From positions 44,766-108,765 of the forward strand of contig NZ_VWMY01000034.1 of the NCBI RefSeq assembly GCF_008905045.1: a stretch of DNA of 64,000 bases, given 5' to 3'. Below are positions 8,991 through 17,380 of this stretch, one piece after another. The translations under genes and the position numbers were made by a program. The notes beneath the pieces were generated by a model. The model made no database searches. It worked only from the letters and a program-made list of their open reading frames with translations, and was not told where the DNA came from. This DNA is from Streptomyces albicerus. GTDB taxonomy: Bacteria; Actinomycetota; Actinomycetes; Streptomycetales; Streptomycetaceae. Numbering within the stretch: position 1 is the stretch's first letter; every line of letters begins with the position of its first letter.

Positions 8991-9242
8991 GGTCGGCCGG
9001 ACGAACGCCCGCTCCCGGGCGAGTTGGTGGCGTTCCCGGTGGCCGCCACACCACCGGGTACGACGCGTTCACGGCCCGCCTGCGGGCATGCGCGGACTCG
9101 ACGAGCTTGGAGAACCCCGCCAGTTCAGCGGTGCGGGAGTCGGCCCCGCGGGTGACCTTGGTCCACCGGTGGACGGTCCGATCGGGGGACCTTGCGTGTG
9201 TCACCAGGGTGCGCTCAGACGCAGAGCGCAAGGGTGGCCCGC

Positions 9243-9872
9243 ATGAAGAAGATGGTGTTGCGCCTGCTCGCCCTGTCCACCGTTCTCGGCTGCCTGCTCG
9301 GCGCCTCCGCCGGCGAACCGAAGGAGGGCGTGCAGTACGTCCGGCTCGCGCACCCGGTCACCGGTGTGGACGCCCGGCAAGTGGCGGAAGTGTTCTGGTA
9401 CGGCTGCCACCACTCCTATGAGCTCGAACAGCCGTTGGCCGACTGGGCCGCACGGCAGAATCCCCCGGTGAAGGTAGTGCGGATCCCTGCAGTCTGGCCG
9501 GACCAGCCCGACATGGTCGCCTACGCCCGCCTCTACTACACACTGGACCGGCTCGGCCTCGCGCAGCGCATGGCGATCCCGGTCTTCCACGCCGTGCACG
9601 ACCAGCGACTGAACCTCACCACCAAGGCGAACGTCCTGGCCTGGGCAGCCAAGCAGGGCCTCGACGTGAACGCGGTACGAGCCGCCTACGAGTCCAAGAA
9701 GGTCACCGACGCCGTCAAGGCGGCCCCTGCGCTCCGTGAGCGCTACCAGGTGGTCGAACAGCCCACCGTGGTGGTGGGCGGGCGTTTCCGCACCTCCCCG
9801 TTCCAGGCCGACAGTGTCGCCGGAACCATCCGGGTGCTGGACCACCTCCACCGCACCGCAGCGGCCCGTTGA
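9243..9872 (+). CDS. Exported DsbA-like thioredoxin-fold protein with CxxS active site
   Basis: A 209-residue protein with a signal peptide (KKMVLRLLALSTVLGCLLGASA). The ...LGC could serve as a weak lipobox, so it may be lipid-anchored. The mature part follows the DsbA/DsbL plan: YVRLAHPV strand, active-site helix FWYGCHHSYELE, a long helical insert, and the cis-Pro loop VVEQPTVVVGGRF. Canonical DsbA has CPHC at the active site; here the second Cys is replaced by Ser (C-H-H-S). It probably cannot act as a simple disulfide oxidase, but could be a monothiol isomerase or a binding protein. ATG 9243 has AAGGG upstream. It is monocistronic, ending in a strong hairpin. Confidence 0.82.
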   Translation: MKKMVLRLLALSTVLGCLLGASAGEPKEGVQYVRLAHPVTGVDARQVAEVFWYGCHHSYELEQPLADWAARQNPPVKVVRIPAVWPDQPDMVAYARLYYTLDRLGLAQRMAIPVFHAVHDQRLNLTTKANVLAWAAKQGLDVNAVRAAYESKKVTDAVKAAPALRERYQVVEQPTVVVGGRFRTSPFQADSVAGTIRVLDHLHRTAAAR

Positions 9873-9891
9873 GCGAGTAGTTGTCCTTCCT

Positions 9892-9933
9892 GATGCGATG
9901 TAGGAGCGGGGTCTCCCGCTGCTACATCGCATC
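9892..9933 (+). terminator. Strong intrinsic-type terminator hairpin
   Basis: A 19-base arm (9892-9910) pairs with 9915-9933 around a GTCT loop with a single mismatch, followed by ATTCTTG. It sits between the DsbA-like gene and the convergent IMPase-like gene, so it probably ends transcription in both directions. Confidence 0.8.
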
Positions 9934-9981
9934 ATTCTTGTGGGGGGTGGGATGCCAGCCGGAATCTACGAGGTCACAGCG

Positions 9982-10779
9982 CTAGCCTCGACCGCGGAGC
10001 ATCGACAACAGCAGCGCGTGAGTCTCGGCGTCCGCGGCCACTACGAGCCCACGGCCTGCCTGCCCGATCGGAGCGCCGTCGACTCCGGTGACGACGCAGC
10101 CGGCGGCCCGGCACAGAGCGACGCCGGCGGCGAAGTGCAAGCTCTCGGTCAGGTCACCGCCATCGGTGAGGTATGCGGCGCGCTTGCCGGCCGCGACCCA
10201 GGCCAGCGCCAGCGTCGTGGAGACCACCCGCGGCCGGAACCGTTCGACGAACCCAGGGTGAGCGAGCAAGTCCACGGCCCGGAATCCGGGGGCGCTCGGA
10301 AAGGGCGGATCCAGGTTCACGTCCACCAACTGGGTGGCAGCCGTCGGCGCCAGCTTCTCGTCGCCCCCGTCGCGCCGGACCCAAGCGGTCTCACCGTCGG
10401 TGAAGAAGACCTCGCCGCTGAACGGATCGGCCACCGCCGCCGGGCCGTTGCGCAGTGCCACGTTGACGGCGACCAGCATGTTGCCGACGGCGTAATTGAG
10501 CGTGCCGCACAAGGGGTCCACCAGCCACTGGCGCACTGCGTCGGTCGCACCCTGTTGCCCGCCTTCCTCGCCGAGCACCGCATCCTCGGGCCGGGCGGCA
10601 CGGATGACGCCGAGGATCGCCTCCTCGGCCGCCACGTCGGCATCAGTGGCGAAGTCCCCGGCACCTTTGTCGATGCGGCTGAGCCGCCGCCCGTACCTGA
10701 CGCGCACGGCCTCCGCACCGGCACGCGCCGCAGCTATCGCAACCTCAGCGTCGTCAAGGCTCGCAGGTGAGTTGATCAC
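9982..10779 (-). CDS. Inositol monophosphatase-family protein with altered metal motif
   Basis: About 265 residues with the IMPase fold (magnesium-dependent sugar-phosphate phosphatases). The first metal-site region GEEGG is intact near residue 90. The second, canonically DP(I/L)DGTxNF, reads DPLCGTLNYA, so the Asp that binds magnesium is Cys. The C-terminal WDxAAG motif is reduced to LHFAAG. Activity as an ordinary inositol phosphatase is therefore doubtful, though DPLCGT forms seem to recur in actinobacteria (my recollection). The start is uncertain: GTG 10779 gives the usual length, while ATG 10839 and TTG 10878 are in-frame alternatives and none has a good ribosome site. It converges on the DsbA-like gene. 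Confidence 0.8.
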   Translation of the reverse strand: MINSPASLDDAEVAIAAARAGAEAVRVRYGRRLSRIDKGAGDFATDADVAAEEAILGVIRAARPEDAVLGEEGGQQGATDAVRQWLVDPLCGTLNYAVGNMLVAVNVALRNGPAAVADPFSGEVFFTDGETAWVRRDGGDEKLAPTAATQLVDVNLDPPFPSAPGFRAVDLLAHPGFVERFRPRVVSTTLALAWVAAGKRAAYLTDGGDLTESLHFAAGVALCRAAGCVVTGVDGAPIGQAGRGLVVAADAETHALLLSMLRGRG

Positions 10780-10929
10780 GGCGTGCAGGGTATCGGGGCG
10801 AGGCACCTGCCGTATGCGCGGCCGGCCGACGGCTTCCATGCCTCCGCACTCATCAACCCGGCGAACCGATGTGGTCAAGGCACCAGCGCCACCGGATCGT
10901 TGACGATGCCCACCGCGCAGAAACGGTTG

Positions 10930-11328
10930 TCAGCGGACCGCTCGGGAGAACATCCCACAAGCCAAAAGCAGGCCGATGACCGCCCACATCACACTCCCCT
11001 CGGGCTCCTGCCAGCTCAACCACACCTCTGTCGGATTCTCACGGTTGTACCGGAGGGTGATCTTCTGGCCGCTGATCATTCCTTCCCCGATGTGCGGGGG
11101 CACCCCAAGTCGGCCCGTCACCATTCGGCCGTCAGCCCTGGTGGGAAACTCCACCACAAGCTCGTACACCGGGCCTTCGCCGGTGTCCGCAACCTCGACT
11201 TCAACAACCCGCCCGGCGCACACTCCCGCCTGCCAGTACCGCCGCCGCTCCCGAACGAACCCGAGCCAGCTCCCCATAACCATCGCCAACAAGACCAGGC
11301 CACCCAGCAGGCACAACACGCGGACCAT
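10930..11328 (-). CDS. DUF3592-type membrane protein
   Basis: A 132-residue protein with an N-terminal membrane helix (LCLLGGLVLLAMVMGSWLGF), a central beta-rich extracytoplasmic segment (VYELVVEFPTRADGRMVTGRL ... GQKITLRYNRENPTEVWL) and a C-terminal helix (VMWAVIGLLLACGMF). That layout, and the phrase on converting a flow of 'YNRENP', match DUF3592 proteins, whose function is unknown. It lies downstream of the pseudokinase on the same strand, 125 bases away, so the two may be linked. Confidence 0.7.
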   Translation of the reverse strand: MVRVLCLLGGLVLLAMVMGSWLGFVRERRRYWQAGVCAGRVVEVEVADTGEGPVYELVVEFPTRADGRMVTGRLGVPPHIGEGMISGQKITLRYNRENPTEVWLSWQEPEGSVMWAVIGLLLACGMFSRAVR

Positions 11329-11453
11329 CCGCCAAGCCTCGGCTCAACTCACCACTGCGTCAATCGAGTCGGCCGAAGTCACCAGAACGCGAAGCACTCT
11401 GGCCACGAGCCTTCCGGAGGCACCGCACGGAGCGGTGGTGTCCGGCGCGGGTG

Positions 11454-12884
11454 TCAGCGGCGGAAGGCAAGAAGCAGCAGGAGGATGACTGCGGACGTGC
11501 CCGTCCAGATGCCCAGCAGTGCGAGTCCGGCCCACCACCAGGCGGTGCTCGTCAGGCCGATGAGGAGGCCGAAGGCCAGGGCTCCGTTCACCCATCCGCC
11601 CAGAGAGACGGCGTAGTTGACCGGCTCGGGAAAGTCCAGCCGGTCCACGGTCTCGGAGATGCCGTGACCGGTGGCGAGAATGCCGTAGAAGCACCCGAAG
11701 ACAGCCGGCACCGCGAGAAGCTCGTTCCACTCGGACCACCCGACGGGCAGGCCTTTGGTGAAAAACCCGGCGCAGCCGAACACCGACGCGTAAACCACAC
11801 AACCGAAGGTGTCGTGGGCCCTGTCGCCTTCGCGTCCCATCGCCATGACGGAGCCCGGAGCCAGCATGGCGAGCAGGGGCAGCCCCACCAACCAGCCGGT
11901 CCCCAGCGGTGTCAGCGAGTGGAGCAGGAGCCAGCTCACGCCGGCCGTCACCAGCAGGATCACCGACCACGTCGCGCCGGGCCGCGTGGGACGGCCCAGC
12001 GGCGCGGGCGGGCGGCCAGACGCGGTCGGCAGGGCGGCCAGCCGCCGGCGCACGACCTGGGCATCCCGCGGCCGTCGCTCCGGCCGCCAGTCAAGGAGGG
12101 CAAGGACCAGTTCGTCCCACCCCTCCGGCAAGCTCGGGCACAGCGCACTCGGCGCTGCCGGCGCGTCCGTCGGGTGCCAGGGGTTGGGGCCGTCGGGAAA
12201 CGGCTGCCGTCCCGTCAGCAGCTCGTACAGCATGCACCCCAGTGCGTACAGATCGCTGCGCGTGCCCGAGACCGTCGAGTCCCCGGACACGTCCACGACC
12301 TCTTCCAGGGCCTGCTCCGGAGCTACGTACGCGAGCGCGTGGGCGGAATCGCTCGTGCGCAGGGCGTGGCTCTGGTGGACAAGCCGCGCGATCTGGAAGT
12401 CCAGCACCACGGCCCGGCCGTCCTCGCCGATCATCACGTTCGACGGCTTCAGATGCTCGTGGCTCCCGCCTCGCTCCAGCGCCCGGCAGATTTCCTGCCC
12501 CCACCGGGCGATCTCCTCCAGCCCCGGTCGCCGCTCGGCCAGCACCCGGTCCAGGGACCGGCCGCGCACCTCCTCCATCACCACATACAGCACCGTGCGG
12601 CCGTCCACCTCTTCGCCCCCGGAGTCGTACACGGCCACAATGTGCGGGTGGGGCCCCAGCTTGGCGGCCGTCCGCGCGGTGCCCTTGAACAACCTGGTGT
12701 AGAAGCGCACGGATCGCCGGTGCTGTCTGTGCTCCTCGGGAAGCCCGGTCACGATCCCGGTCAGCGTCTTGACCGCGACGTAGCGCGCGGACTCCTCGTC
12801 CCACGCCCGCCACACGGCCTGCGACCCGCCGCCCCCGATCCGCTCCTCCAGCCGGTACCGCCCACCCAGCAGCGTCCCCCGCAT
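11454..12884 (-). CDS. Membrane-bound Ser/Thr kinase-like protein, probable pseudokinase
   Basis: A 476-residue protein with an N-terminal Hanks-type kinase domain and a multi-pass membrane C-terminus. Glycine loop RIGGGGSQAVWRAW, the VAVK lysine and the APE motif (YVAPEQ) are present, as is SGTRSDLYALGCMLYELLTGRQPF. However, the catalytic loop reads HEHLKPSN instead of HRDLKPSN, so the catalytic Asp is His. DFG is DFQ. These losses argue for a pseudokinase. After residue ~300 there are about six hydrophobic helices (starting WSVILLVTAGVSWLLL). I chose ATG 12884 with AAGGGG upstream; GTG 12893 is close, and longer frames have no family sequence. It precedes the DUF3592 gene. Confidence 0.85.
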   Translation of the reverse strand: MRGTLLGGRYRLEERIGGGGSQAVWRAWDEESARYVAVKTLTGIVTGLPEEHRQHRRSVRFYTRLFKGTARTAAKLGPHPHIVAVYDSGGEEVDGRTVLYVVMEEVRGRSLDRVLAERRPGLEEIARWGQEICRALERGGSHEHLKPSNVMIGEDGRAVVLDFQIARLVHQSHALRTSDSAHALAYVAPEQALEEVVDVSGDSTVSGTRSDLYALGCMLYELLTGRQPFPDGPNPWHPTDAPAAPSALCPSLPEGWDELVLALLDWRPERRPRDAQVVRRRLAALPTASGRPPAPLGRPTRPGATWSVILLVTAGVSWLLLHSLTPLGTGWLVGLPLLAMLAPGSVMAMGREGDRAHDTFGCVVYASVFGCAGFFTKGLPVGWSEWNELLAVPAVFGCFYGILATGHGISETVDRLDFPEPVNYAVSLGGWVNGALAFGLLIGLTSTAWWWAGLALLGIWTGTSAVILLLLLAFRR

Positions 12885-13044
12885 GTACGTCACGTCCCCT
12901 TCGTCAGCGGTCAGGCGAGGACACACGCATCCTCGCCCGGCGCCTGCGGGACCCCTCCCGTCAGCGGGAGCGCTGAGTGGCTTCATCTTGCGGCACTGGG
13001 GGAACCGGACCTCTTGGTCGGGTCGAAGCCACCGCGGTCGTCGC

Positions 13045-13824
13045 CTAGCCGCGCACGTGCAGCCCGAAACCCGTGCGGCCTGCGGGCTCCAGTCCCTCCT
13101 TCAGGTGCAGCGAGGGGATCTCGTAGTCACCGAAGTTCTGCCGCCGGAACCCGATCGGCTCGGTCGACTCCAGGGTGAGCAGGCGCTGCTCCCACGCCTT
13201 GGCGACGTCCGCGTAGTCCTCGCCGGTCATCCGGTCGGTGCCGTACAGCACGAACGGCGGCAGCACCTCGATGCCCGGGTAGTAGAGGATGCCGTGGTGG
13301 ATCGGGAACAGCAGGTCGTCGATGGGGCCGTTGATCCCGCGAACGGCGTAATGCGACTCCGGGCCGCCGGCGGTCACCGACAGCAGAGCCTTCCTGCCCG
13401 CGAGGGTGCCTTCGCCGAAGCGCTCGCCGTACCTGGTGTCGCTGTGCTCGCCGACGCCGTACGCGAAGTGGTACGTGAACACCCGGTCCACCCAGCCTTT
13501 GAGGATCGCGGGCATCGTGTACCACCACAGCGGGAACTGGAAGATGATCGTGTCGGCCCACAGCAGCTTCTCCTGCTCGGCGAGGACGTCCGGGGTGAGC
13601 GTCCCGGCGTCGTAGGCCCGGCCCGAGTCCAGGGCGACCTTCAGCGGACTTGAGGCGTTGGGGCCGTAGTCCGCGGCGTCCACGACCGCCTTCCAGCCCA
13701 TCGCGTACAGATCGCTCACCCGTACCTCGTGCCCGGCGGTCTCCAACGTGGACACCGCGAGGTCCTTCAGCGAGCTGTTGAGCGACTTCGGCTCCGGGTG
13801 GGCGTAGACGATCAGCGTCTTCAT
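13045..13824 (-). CDS. NAD(P)H-dependent flavodoxin-fold oxidoreductase (NQO1/MdaB-like)
   Basis: A 259-residue flavodoxin-like quinone/nitro reductase. The FMN/FAD phosphate loop is VYAHPEPKSLNSSL near residue 7; the ribityl and flavin loop is FQFPLWWYTMPAILKGWVDRVF near 95, and SVTAGGPESHY near 150 is the NAD(P)H-side loop. The start is ATG 13824 with a good AAGGAG at 7 bases spacing; the frame extends to 13896 but the extra residues are not family sequence. It is divergent from an XRE regulator 137 bases away, an arrangement common for such oxidoreductases in Streptomyces, suggesting local control by that regulator. Confidence 0.9.
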   Translation of the reverse strand: MKTLIVYAHPEPKSLNSSLKDLAVSTLETAGHEVRVSDLYAMGWKAVVDAADYGPNASSPLKVALDSGRAYDAGTLTPDVLAEQEKLLWADTIIFQFPLWWYTMPAILKGWVDRVFTYHFAYGVGEHSDTRYGERFGEGTLAGRKALLSVTAGGPESHYAVRGINGPIDDLLFPIHHGILYYPGIEVLPPFVLYGTDRMTGEDYADVAKAWEQRLLTLESTEPIGFRRQNFGDYEIPSLHLKEGLEPAGRTGFGLHVRG

Positions 13825-13961
13825 GGGAACTCCTTCGGATCGGTGCTTTCGATCCTGGGCGTCGCGGCGCCCGGCGTTCAGGGGCGCCGCTTCCATCGGA
13901 CGGGACTTCCTGGTATCGGCAGGGCCACCTTCACGGGCACCACCGAGGCCATACTGGGGGC

Positions 13962-14810
13962 ATGGACGATCTTGCGGGTTTCCTGCGGACCCGGCGTTCC
14001 CGGGTCGACCCGGCGGCCGTCGACATCCCCACCGACAGCCGTCGCCGGGTCGAGGGGCTGCGCCGCGAAGAGGTCGCGCACCTGTCCGGAGTCAGCGTCG
14101 ACTACTACGTACGCCTGGAGCAGGGCCGCGCGACCCAGCCCTCCGAGCAGGTCCTCGACGCGCTCGCCCGCGTCCTCGGCCTCGACGAGACCGAACGCGG
14201 GCACCTCTACCGGCTCGCCCGGCAGCGCCGCCGCCGCGCGAAGGCCCCTGGCGGGCGGGTCCGGCCGGAGCTGCTGCGCGTCCTCGACCTGGTCACCGAC
14301 GCACCCGCACTGATCGTGGACCACCGCCTGGACGTGCTCGCCGGGAACCGCCTCGCCGGACTCCTCTACGGCCGGCCGATGCCGGGCCTGAACACCGCCC
14401 GGCACATCTTCCTCGAGGAGGCCGAGCGCGGCCTCTACGCGGACTGGGAGAAATGCACCCTCGACGTGGTCGGGCACCTGCGCCTGGCCGCCGGCAAATA
14501 CCCCGAGGACCCCCGCCTGGCCTCGCTCATCGGCGAGTTGGCGATGGGCAGCGAACGCTTCCGCCGCCTCTGGGCCCGCGCGGACGTGCGCGCCCGCACG
14601 CATGGACGCAAGGCGTACCGGCACCCGCTGGTCGGACTGCTGGAACTGCACCAGGAAAACTTCGCGCTACCGGACGAATCGGGCATGGAGCTGCTGGTGC
14701 TGTCCGCGGCCCCCGGCAGCCCCGCCGAGGACGGGCTGCGTCTGCTCGCGGGCCTGGGCGCGGACAGCGGTGACGCGCATCCCGCAGTGAACGCTCAGGT
14801 CCGCGAGTAA
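13962..14810 (+). CDS. XRE-family regulator with MmyB-like ligand domain
   Basis: A 282-residue transcription factor. Residues ~25-75 form the helix-turn-helix (RRRVEGLRREEVAHLSGVS followed by VDYYVRLEQGRATQPSEQVLDALARVLGLD). The rest is the MmyB-type sensor domain: LIVDHRLDVLAGNRLAGLLYG, ARHIFLEEAERGLYADWEK, and the tail HPLVGLLELHQENFALPDESG. These regulators are typically paired with a divergent oxidoreductase gene, as here, and usually repress it until a ligand binds. The start ATG follows a GGGGG run. Ligand unknown. Confidence 0.9.
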   Translation: MDDLAGFLRTRRSRVDPAAVDIPTDSRRRVEGLRREEVAHLSGVSVDYYVRLEQGRATQPSEQVLDALARVLGLDETERGHLYRLARQRRRRAKAPGGRVRPELLRVLDLVTDAPALIVDHRLDVLAGNRLAGLLYGRPMPGLNTARHIFLEEAERGLYADWEKCTLDVVGHLRLAAGKYPEDPRLASLIGELAMGSERFRRLWARADVRARTHGRKAYRHPLVGLLELHQENFALPDESGMELLVLSAAPGSPAEDGLRLLAGLGADSGDAHPAVNAQVRE

Positions 14811-15079
14811 CTCAACGACGCCCACCCACCGCCGGGAGCACGCCGCCCTCGTCCACTCGCCGGCGTCGGTAGGCCACGGCCAAGGCGACCAACGCGGTCG
14901 CCTGCTGGCTGCCGGCCTTGATCTGAATGCCCTCATTCGGGCACGCCCAGGGCCATGGACGTGGGCCAGTCATCATCTGCCGGGTGAACCCTTTTGGGTG
15001 TCTGAGCCCCGTGCCCAAGTCGCCACTTTCCGTCACATGGTGCAACAGTCTGTATGTGATCTCGTCACAGAATGCTGAA

Positions 15080-15421
15080 ATGATCAACACTCGTGGCTGC
15101 CGCCGCCGTGGGGTCGGAACGGCACTCGTGCTCTTGGCGACCGCCGTGATATCGGGCGTTGCGACGAGAGCGGAGGCCCTGCCCTCCGTTCAGTCCGGGC
15201 CTGACTGGGATGCCATCGCTGCGTGTGAGTCCAGCGGCAACTGGAAGGCGAACACCGGCAACGGCCATTACGGCGGCCTGCAGTTCACGCAATCCAGCTG
15301 GGCCGCGGCCGGCGGACTCAAGTTCGCCCCGCGGGCCGATCTGGCCACCCGCAAAGAACAGATCGCCGTGGGCAAACGCCTGGCCGCCCTGCAGGGGATG
15401 TCGGCGTGGTCCTGCGCGTGA
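15080..15421 (+). CDS. Small Rpf-like transglycosylase (resuscitation-promoting-factor domain)
   Basis: A 113-residue secreted muralytic enzyme. It has a basic N-terminus and hydrophobic stretch (GVGTALVLLATAVISGVATRAEA), then the compact Rpf/lysozyme-like domain: PDWDAIAACESSGNWKANTG with the catalytic Glu in ACESSGNW, GGLQFTQSSWAAAGG, and the closing QGMSAWSC that forms the conserved disulfide. Only the catalytic domain is present, with no LysM or PG-binding domain, so it is one of the short Rpf types. ATG 15080 is chosen because the signal peptide starts there; the ribosome site is weak. I looked for the ydaO/c-di-AMP riboswitch that precedes rpfA in some Streptomyces and could not recognise one. 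Confidence 0.85.
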   Translation: MINTRGCRRRGVGTALVLLATAVISGVATRAEALPSVQSGPDWDAIAACESSGNWKANTGNGHYGGLQFTQSSWAAAGGLKFAPRADLATRKEQIAVGKRLAALQGMSAWSCA

Positions 15422-15525
15422 GTGAAGACATCTGTCGGGACGCCGACCAGAGACCCCTGTTCGCCGATTACCCCGCGGCGCACTTCCGTCTCGTCGGGCG
15501 CCTCCGACGAGAATCCGCGACTGTG

Positions 15526-15729
15526 TCACCACCACCGAAGCTGACTGTCCGTCACATCGCGTCGTACGGCCAGGAAGCCCTGGGACTCAGGCGGCTCGTC
15601 ACCGCGGTAGGTCACCGCGACGCGGTCTCCCGCCGCGGCGAAGTGGCGGGCTGTGGCCAGGCCGATCCCTCTGTTCCCTCCGCTGTTCCCTCCGGTCACG
15701 AAAACCGACCGGGCCGCTGCCTGCGCCAT
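15526..15729 (-). pseudogene. fabG-like 3-oxoacyl reductase remnant (N-terminal 67 residues)
   Basis: A 67-residue frame matching only the start of FabG-type SDRs: SVFVTGG...NRGIGLATARHFAAAGDRVAVTYRGDEPP and VRRDVTD, then a stop where the family runs on to ~235 residues. The Rossmann loop TGGNRGIG is interrupted by four extra residues (SGGN), produced by a perfect 12-bp tandem duplication at 15671-15694. It is therefore both truncated and damaged in the cofactor loop. It lies 40 bases downstream of the exporter at the end of the biosynthetic operon and may be the remains of the pathway ketoreductase. Confidence 0.75.
15671..15694. repeat. 12-bp perfect tandem duplication inside the fabG remnant
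   Basis: CTGTTCCCTCCG occurs twice back to back (15671-15682 and 15683-15694). On the coding strand it doubles the GGNS codons inside the TGGNRGIG loop, keeping the frame but lengthening the nucleotide-binding turn by four residues. Confidence 0.9.
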
Positions 15730-15769
15730 CGTGCCGTCCCTCTCCTGCCCAAAGCTTGTCTCGAGACAC

Positions 15770-17380
15770 TTACGCGGTTTCCACGTGGTCGTCCCGCGCC
15801 TCTCGTGGTTCTTCCGGCCCTTCCTGAAGGTTCTGCGGGCGCGCTTCCCGTACGCGCAGGCCCACGGCAGACACGGCGAACCCGACGAGGGCCAGGACGG
15901 CGGTCCAGAGCGTGGCCGCGTACATCGCGTCGAGGAAGGCGCGGTCGGCCGTCTCCGCCAGCTCCGGCAGTCGCAGTGAATCGGCCAGCGCGCGGGCCGC
16001 CTCCGCCGAGGTCCGGGCCTGCTCCTCCGCGCCGGGCGGCAGCCCCTGCGGACCGCCGGGCAGCGTGGCGTCCGCCATCCGCTCCCGGTACACCCCGGAG
16101 AGGACCGAGCCGGCCACCGCCACCCCGAGCGTCCCGCCCACCTGCCGGGTGACGCTGTTGACGGCCGATCCGGCGCCCGCGAGATGCTGCGGCACCCCGC
16201 TCATCATCACGGCCGTGACCGGCGTGCCGACCAGGCCCATACCGAAACCCTGTACCCACAGCAGCGCGGCGATGGCCACGATCGGCGTCCGCTCGTCGAA
16301 CCACACATAGCCGACGTACGTGGCGGCGGTGGCGAGGATTCCGGCCGCGACCGTCCACCGGGCCGACAGCAGCCGGCTCATCGCCGGGGACGCCTGACTG
16401 CCCAGGACGATGCCGACCGCGGCGGCGATCATCACGGTTCCCGCGTCGGCCGGGGAGAGCCCGCGGGGCCCCTGAAGGTAGAAGGCCGCGTAGAACAGAT
16501 GCCCGGCCAGCGCCATGAACGCGAGCAGCAGCACCACGCTCCCGGCCGTGAACCCGGGCTGACGGAACAGCCGCAGATCCAGGCTGGGGGACGGTGACCT
16601 GCGCTGACCGGCCACGAAGGTGACGAGCAGCGCGCCGCCCAGGAGGAGGGGCAGCAGCACATGCGACCCGTGCCAGGTCTGTCCGTTGCCGAGTTCGATG
16701 ATCCCGTAGACCACGCCGCCAAGACCGAGCACCGACAGGGCAAGACCCGGCAGATCGAGCACCCGGCGGCGTGCACCGCCCAGGTCGGGTACGAGGGCCA
16801 CCACCCCGGCCAGACACAGGGCGACGATCGGCACGTTGACCAGGAACACCGAACCCCACCAGAAGTGACTGAGCAGCGCCCCGCCCACGACCGGACCGAC
16901 GGCCACGCCCAGACCGCTGGACGAGCTCCAGATCGCGATCGCCCGGGTGCGTTTCTCCTCCGGAGTGCTCTGCACGATGACCGACAGCGTCGCGGGCATC
17001 AGCAGTGCACTGCCCGCGCCCATGAAGGCGCGCGCCACGATGAGTTGGGCCGGGCTCCCGGCGAAGGCCCCGACGCCGGAGGCGGCGCCGAACAGTGCCA
17101 GACCGGCGAGGAGAGTCGTCCGGGGGCCGAAACGGTCGGCCAGCGCGCCGCCCGCGAAGAGAGTGCCGGCGAAGACCAGGGTGTAGGCGCTCGCCACCCA
17201 CTCCAGTTCGGCGGGCGTCGCGCCCAGGCCCTTCTCCGGGTCGGCCAGGGTGGTGACGGCGACGTTGAGGACCGAGGTGTCCAGCCAGATCAGCATCTGG
17301 GCGCAGACCACGACCAGGAGGACGGGCCACGACCGGGACGGGGCGGCTCTCCCTCCGGTGCTGCTGCTCGCCTTGCTCAT
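15770..17380 (-). CDS. MFS exporter, DHA2 (EmrB/QacA) family
   Basis: A 536-residue, 14-helix drug:H+ antiporter. It has the DHA2 opening WPVLLVVVCAQMLIWLDTSVLNVAV, motif A-like LADRFGPRTTLLAG, and motif C-type SSSGLGVAVGPVVGGALL, plus the family's long C-terminal half. Its ATG overlaps the stop of the upstream lyase gene by 4 bp (ATGA), so it is translated as part of the biosynthetic operon. The obvious role is export of, and self-resistance to, the cluster product. The last ~25 residues are charged and cytosolic. Confidence 0.9.
   Translation of the reverse strand: MSKASSSTGGRAAPSRSWPVLLVVVCAQMLIWLDTSVLNVAVTTLADPEKGLGATPAELEWVASAYTLVFAGTLFAGGALADRFGPRTTLLAGLALFGAASGVGAFAGSPAQLIVARAFMGAGSALLMPATLSVIVQSTPEEKRTRAIAIWSSSSGLGVAVGPVVGGALLSHFWWGSVFLVNVPIVALCLAGVVALVPDLGGARRRVLDLPGLALSVLGLGGVVYGIIELGNGQTWHGSHVLLPLLLGGALLVTFVAGQRRSPSPSLDLRLFRQPGFTAGSVVLLLAFMALAGHLFYAAFYLQGPRGLSPADAGTVMIAAAVGIVLGSQASPAMSRLLSARWTVAAGILATAATYVGYVWFDERTPIVAIAALLWVQGFGMGLVGTPVTAVMMSGVPQHLAGAGSAVNSVTRQVGGTLGVAVAGSVLSGVYRERMADATLPGGPQGLPPGAEEQARTSAEAARALADSLRLPELAETADRAFLDAMYAATLWTAVLALVGFAVSAVGLRVREARPQNLQEGPEEPREARDDHVETA

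Noticed and set aside
14811..15079. c-di-AMP (ydaO) riboswitch upstream of the Rpf-like gene
   Set aside because: Expected from some Streptomyces rpf genes, but I could not identify the conserved helices; the nearby GGGTGAACCC palindrome alone is not sufficient.
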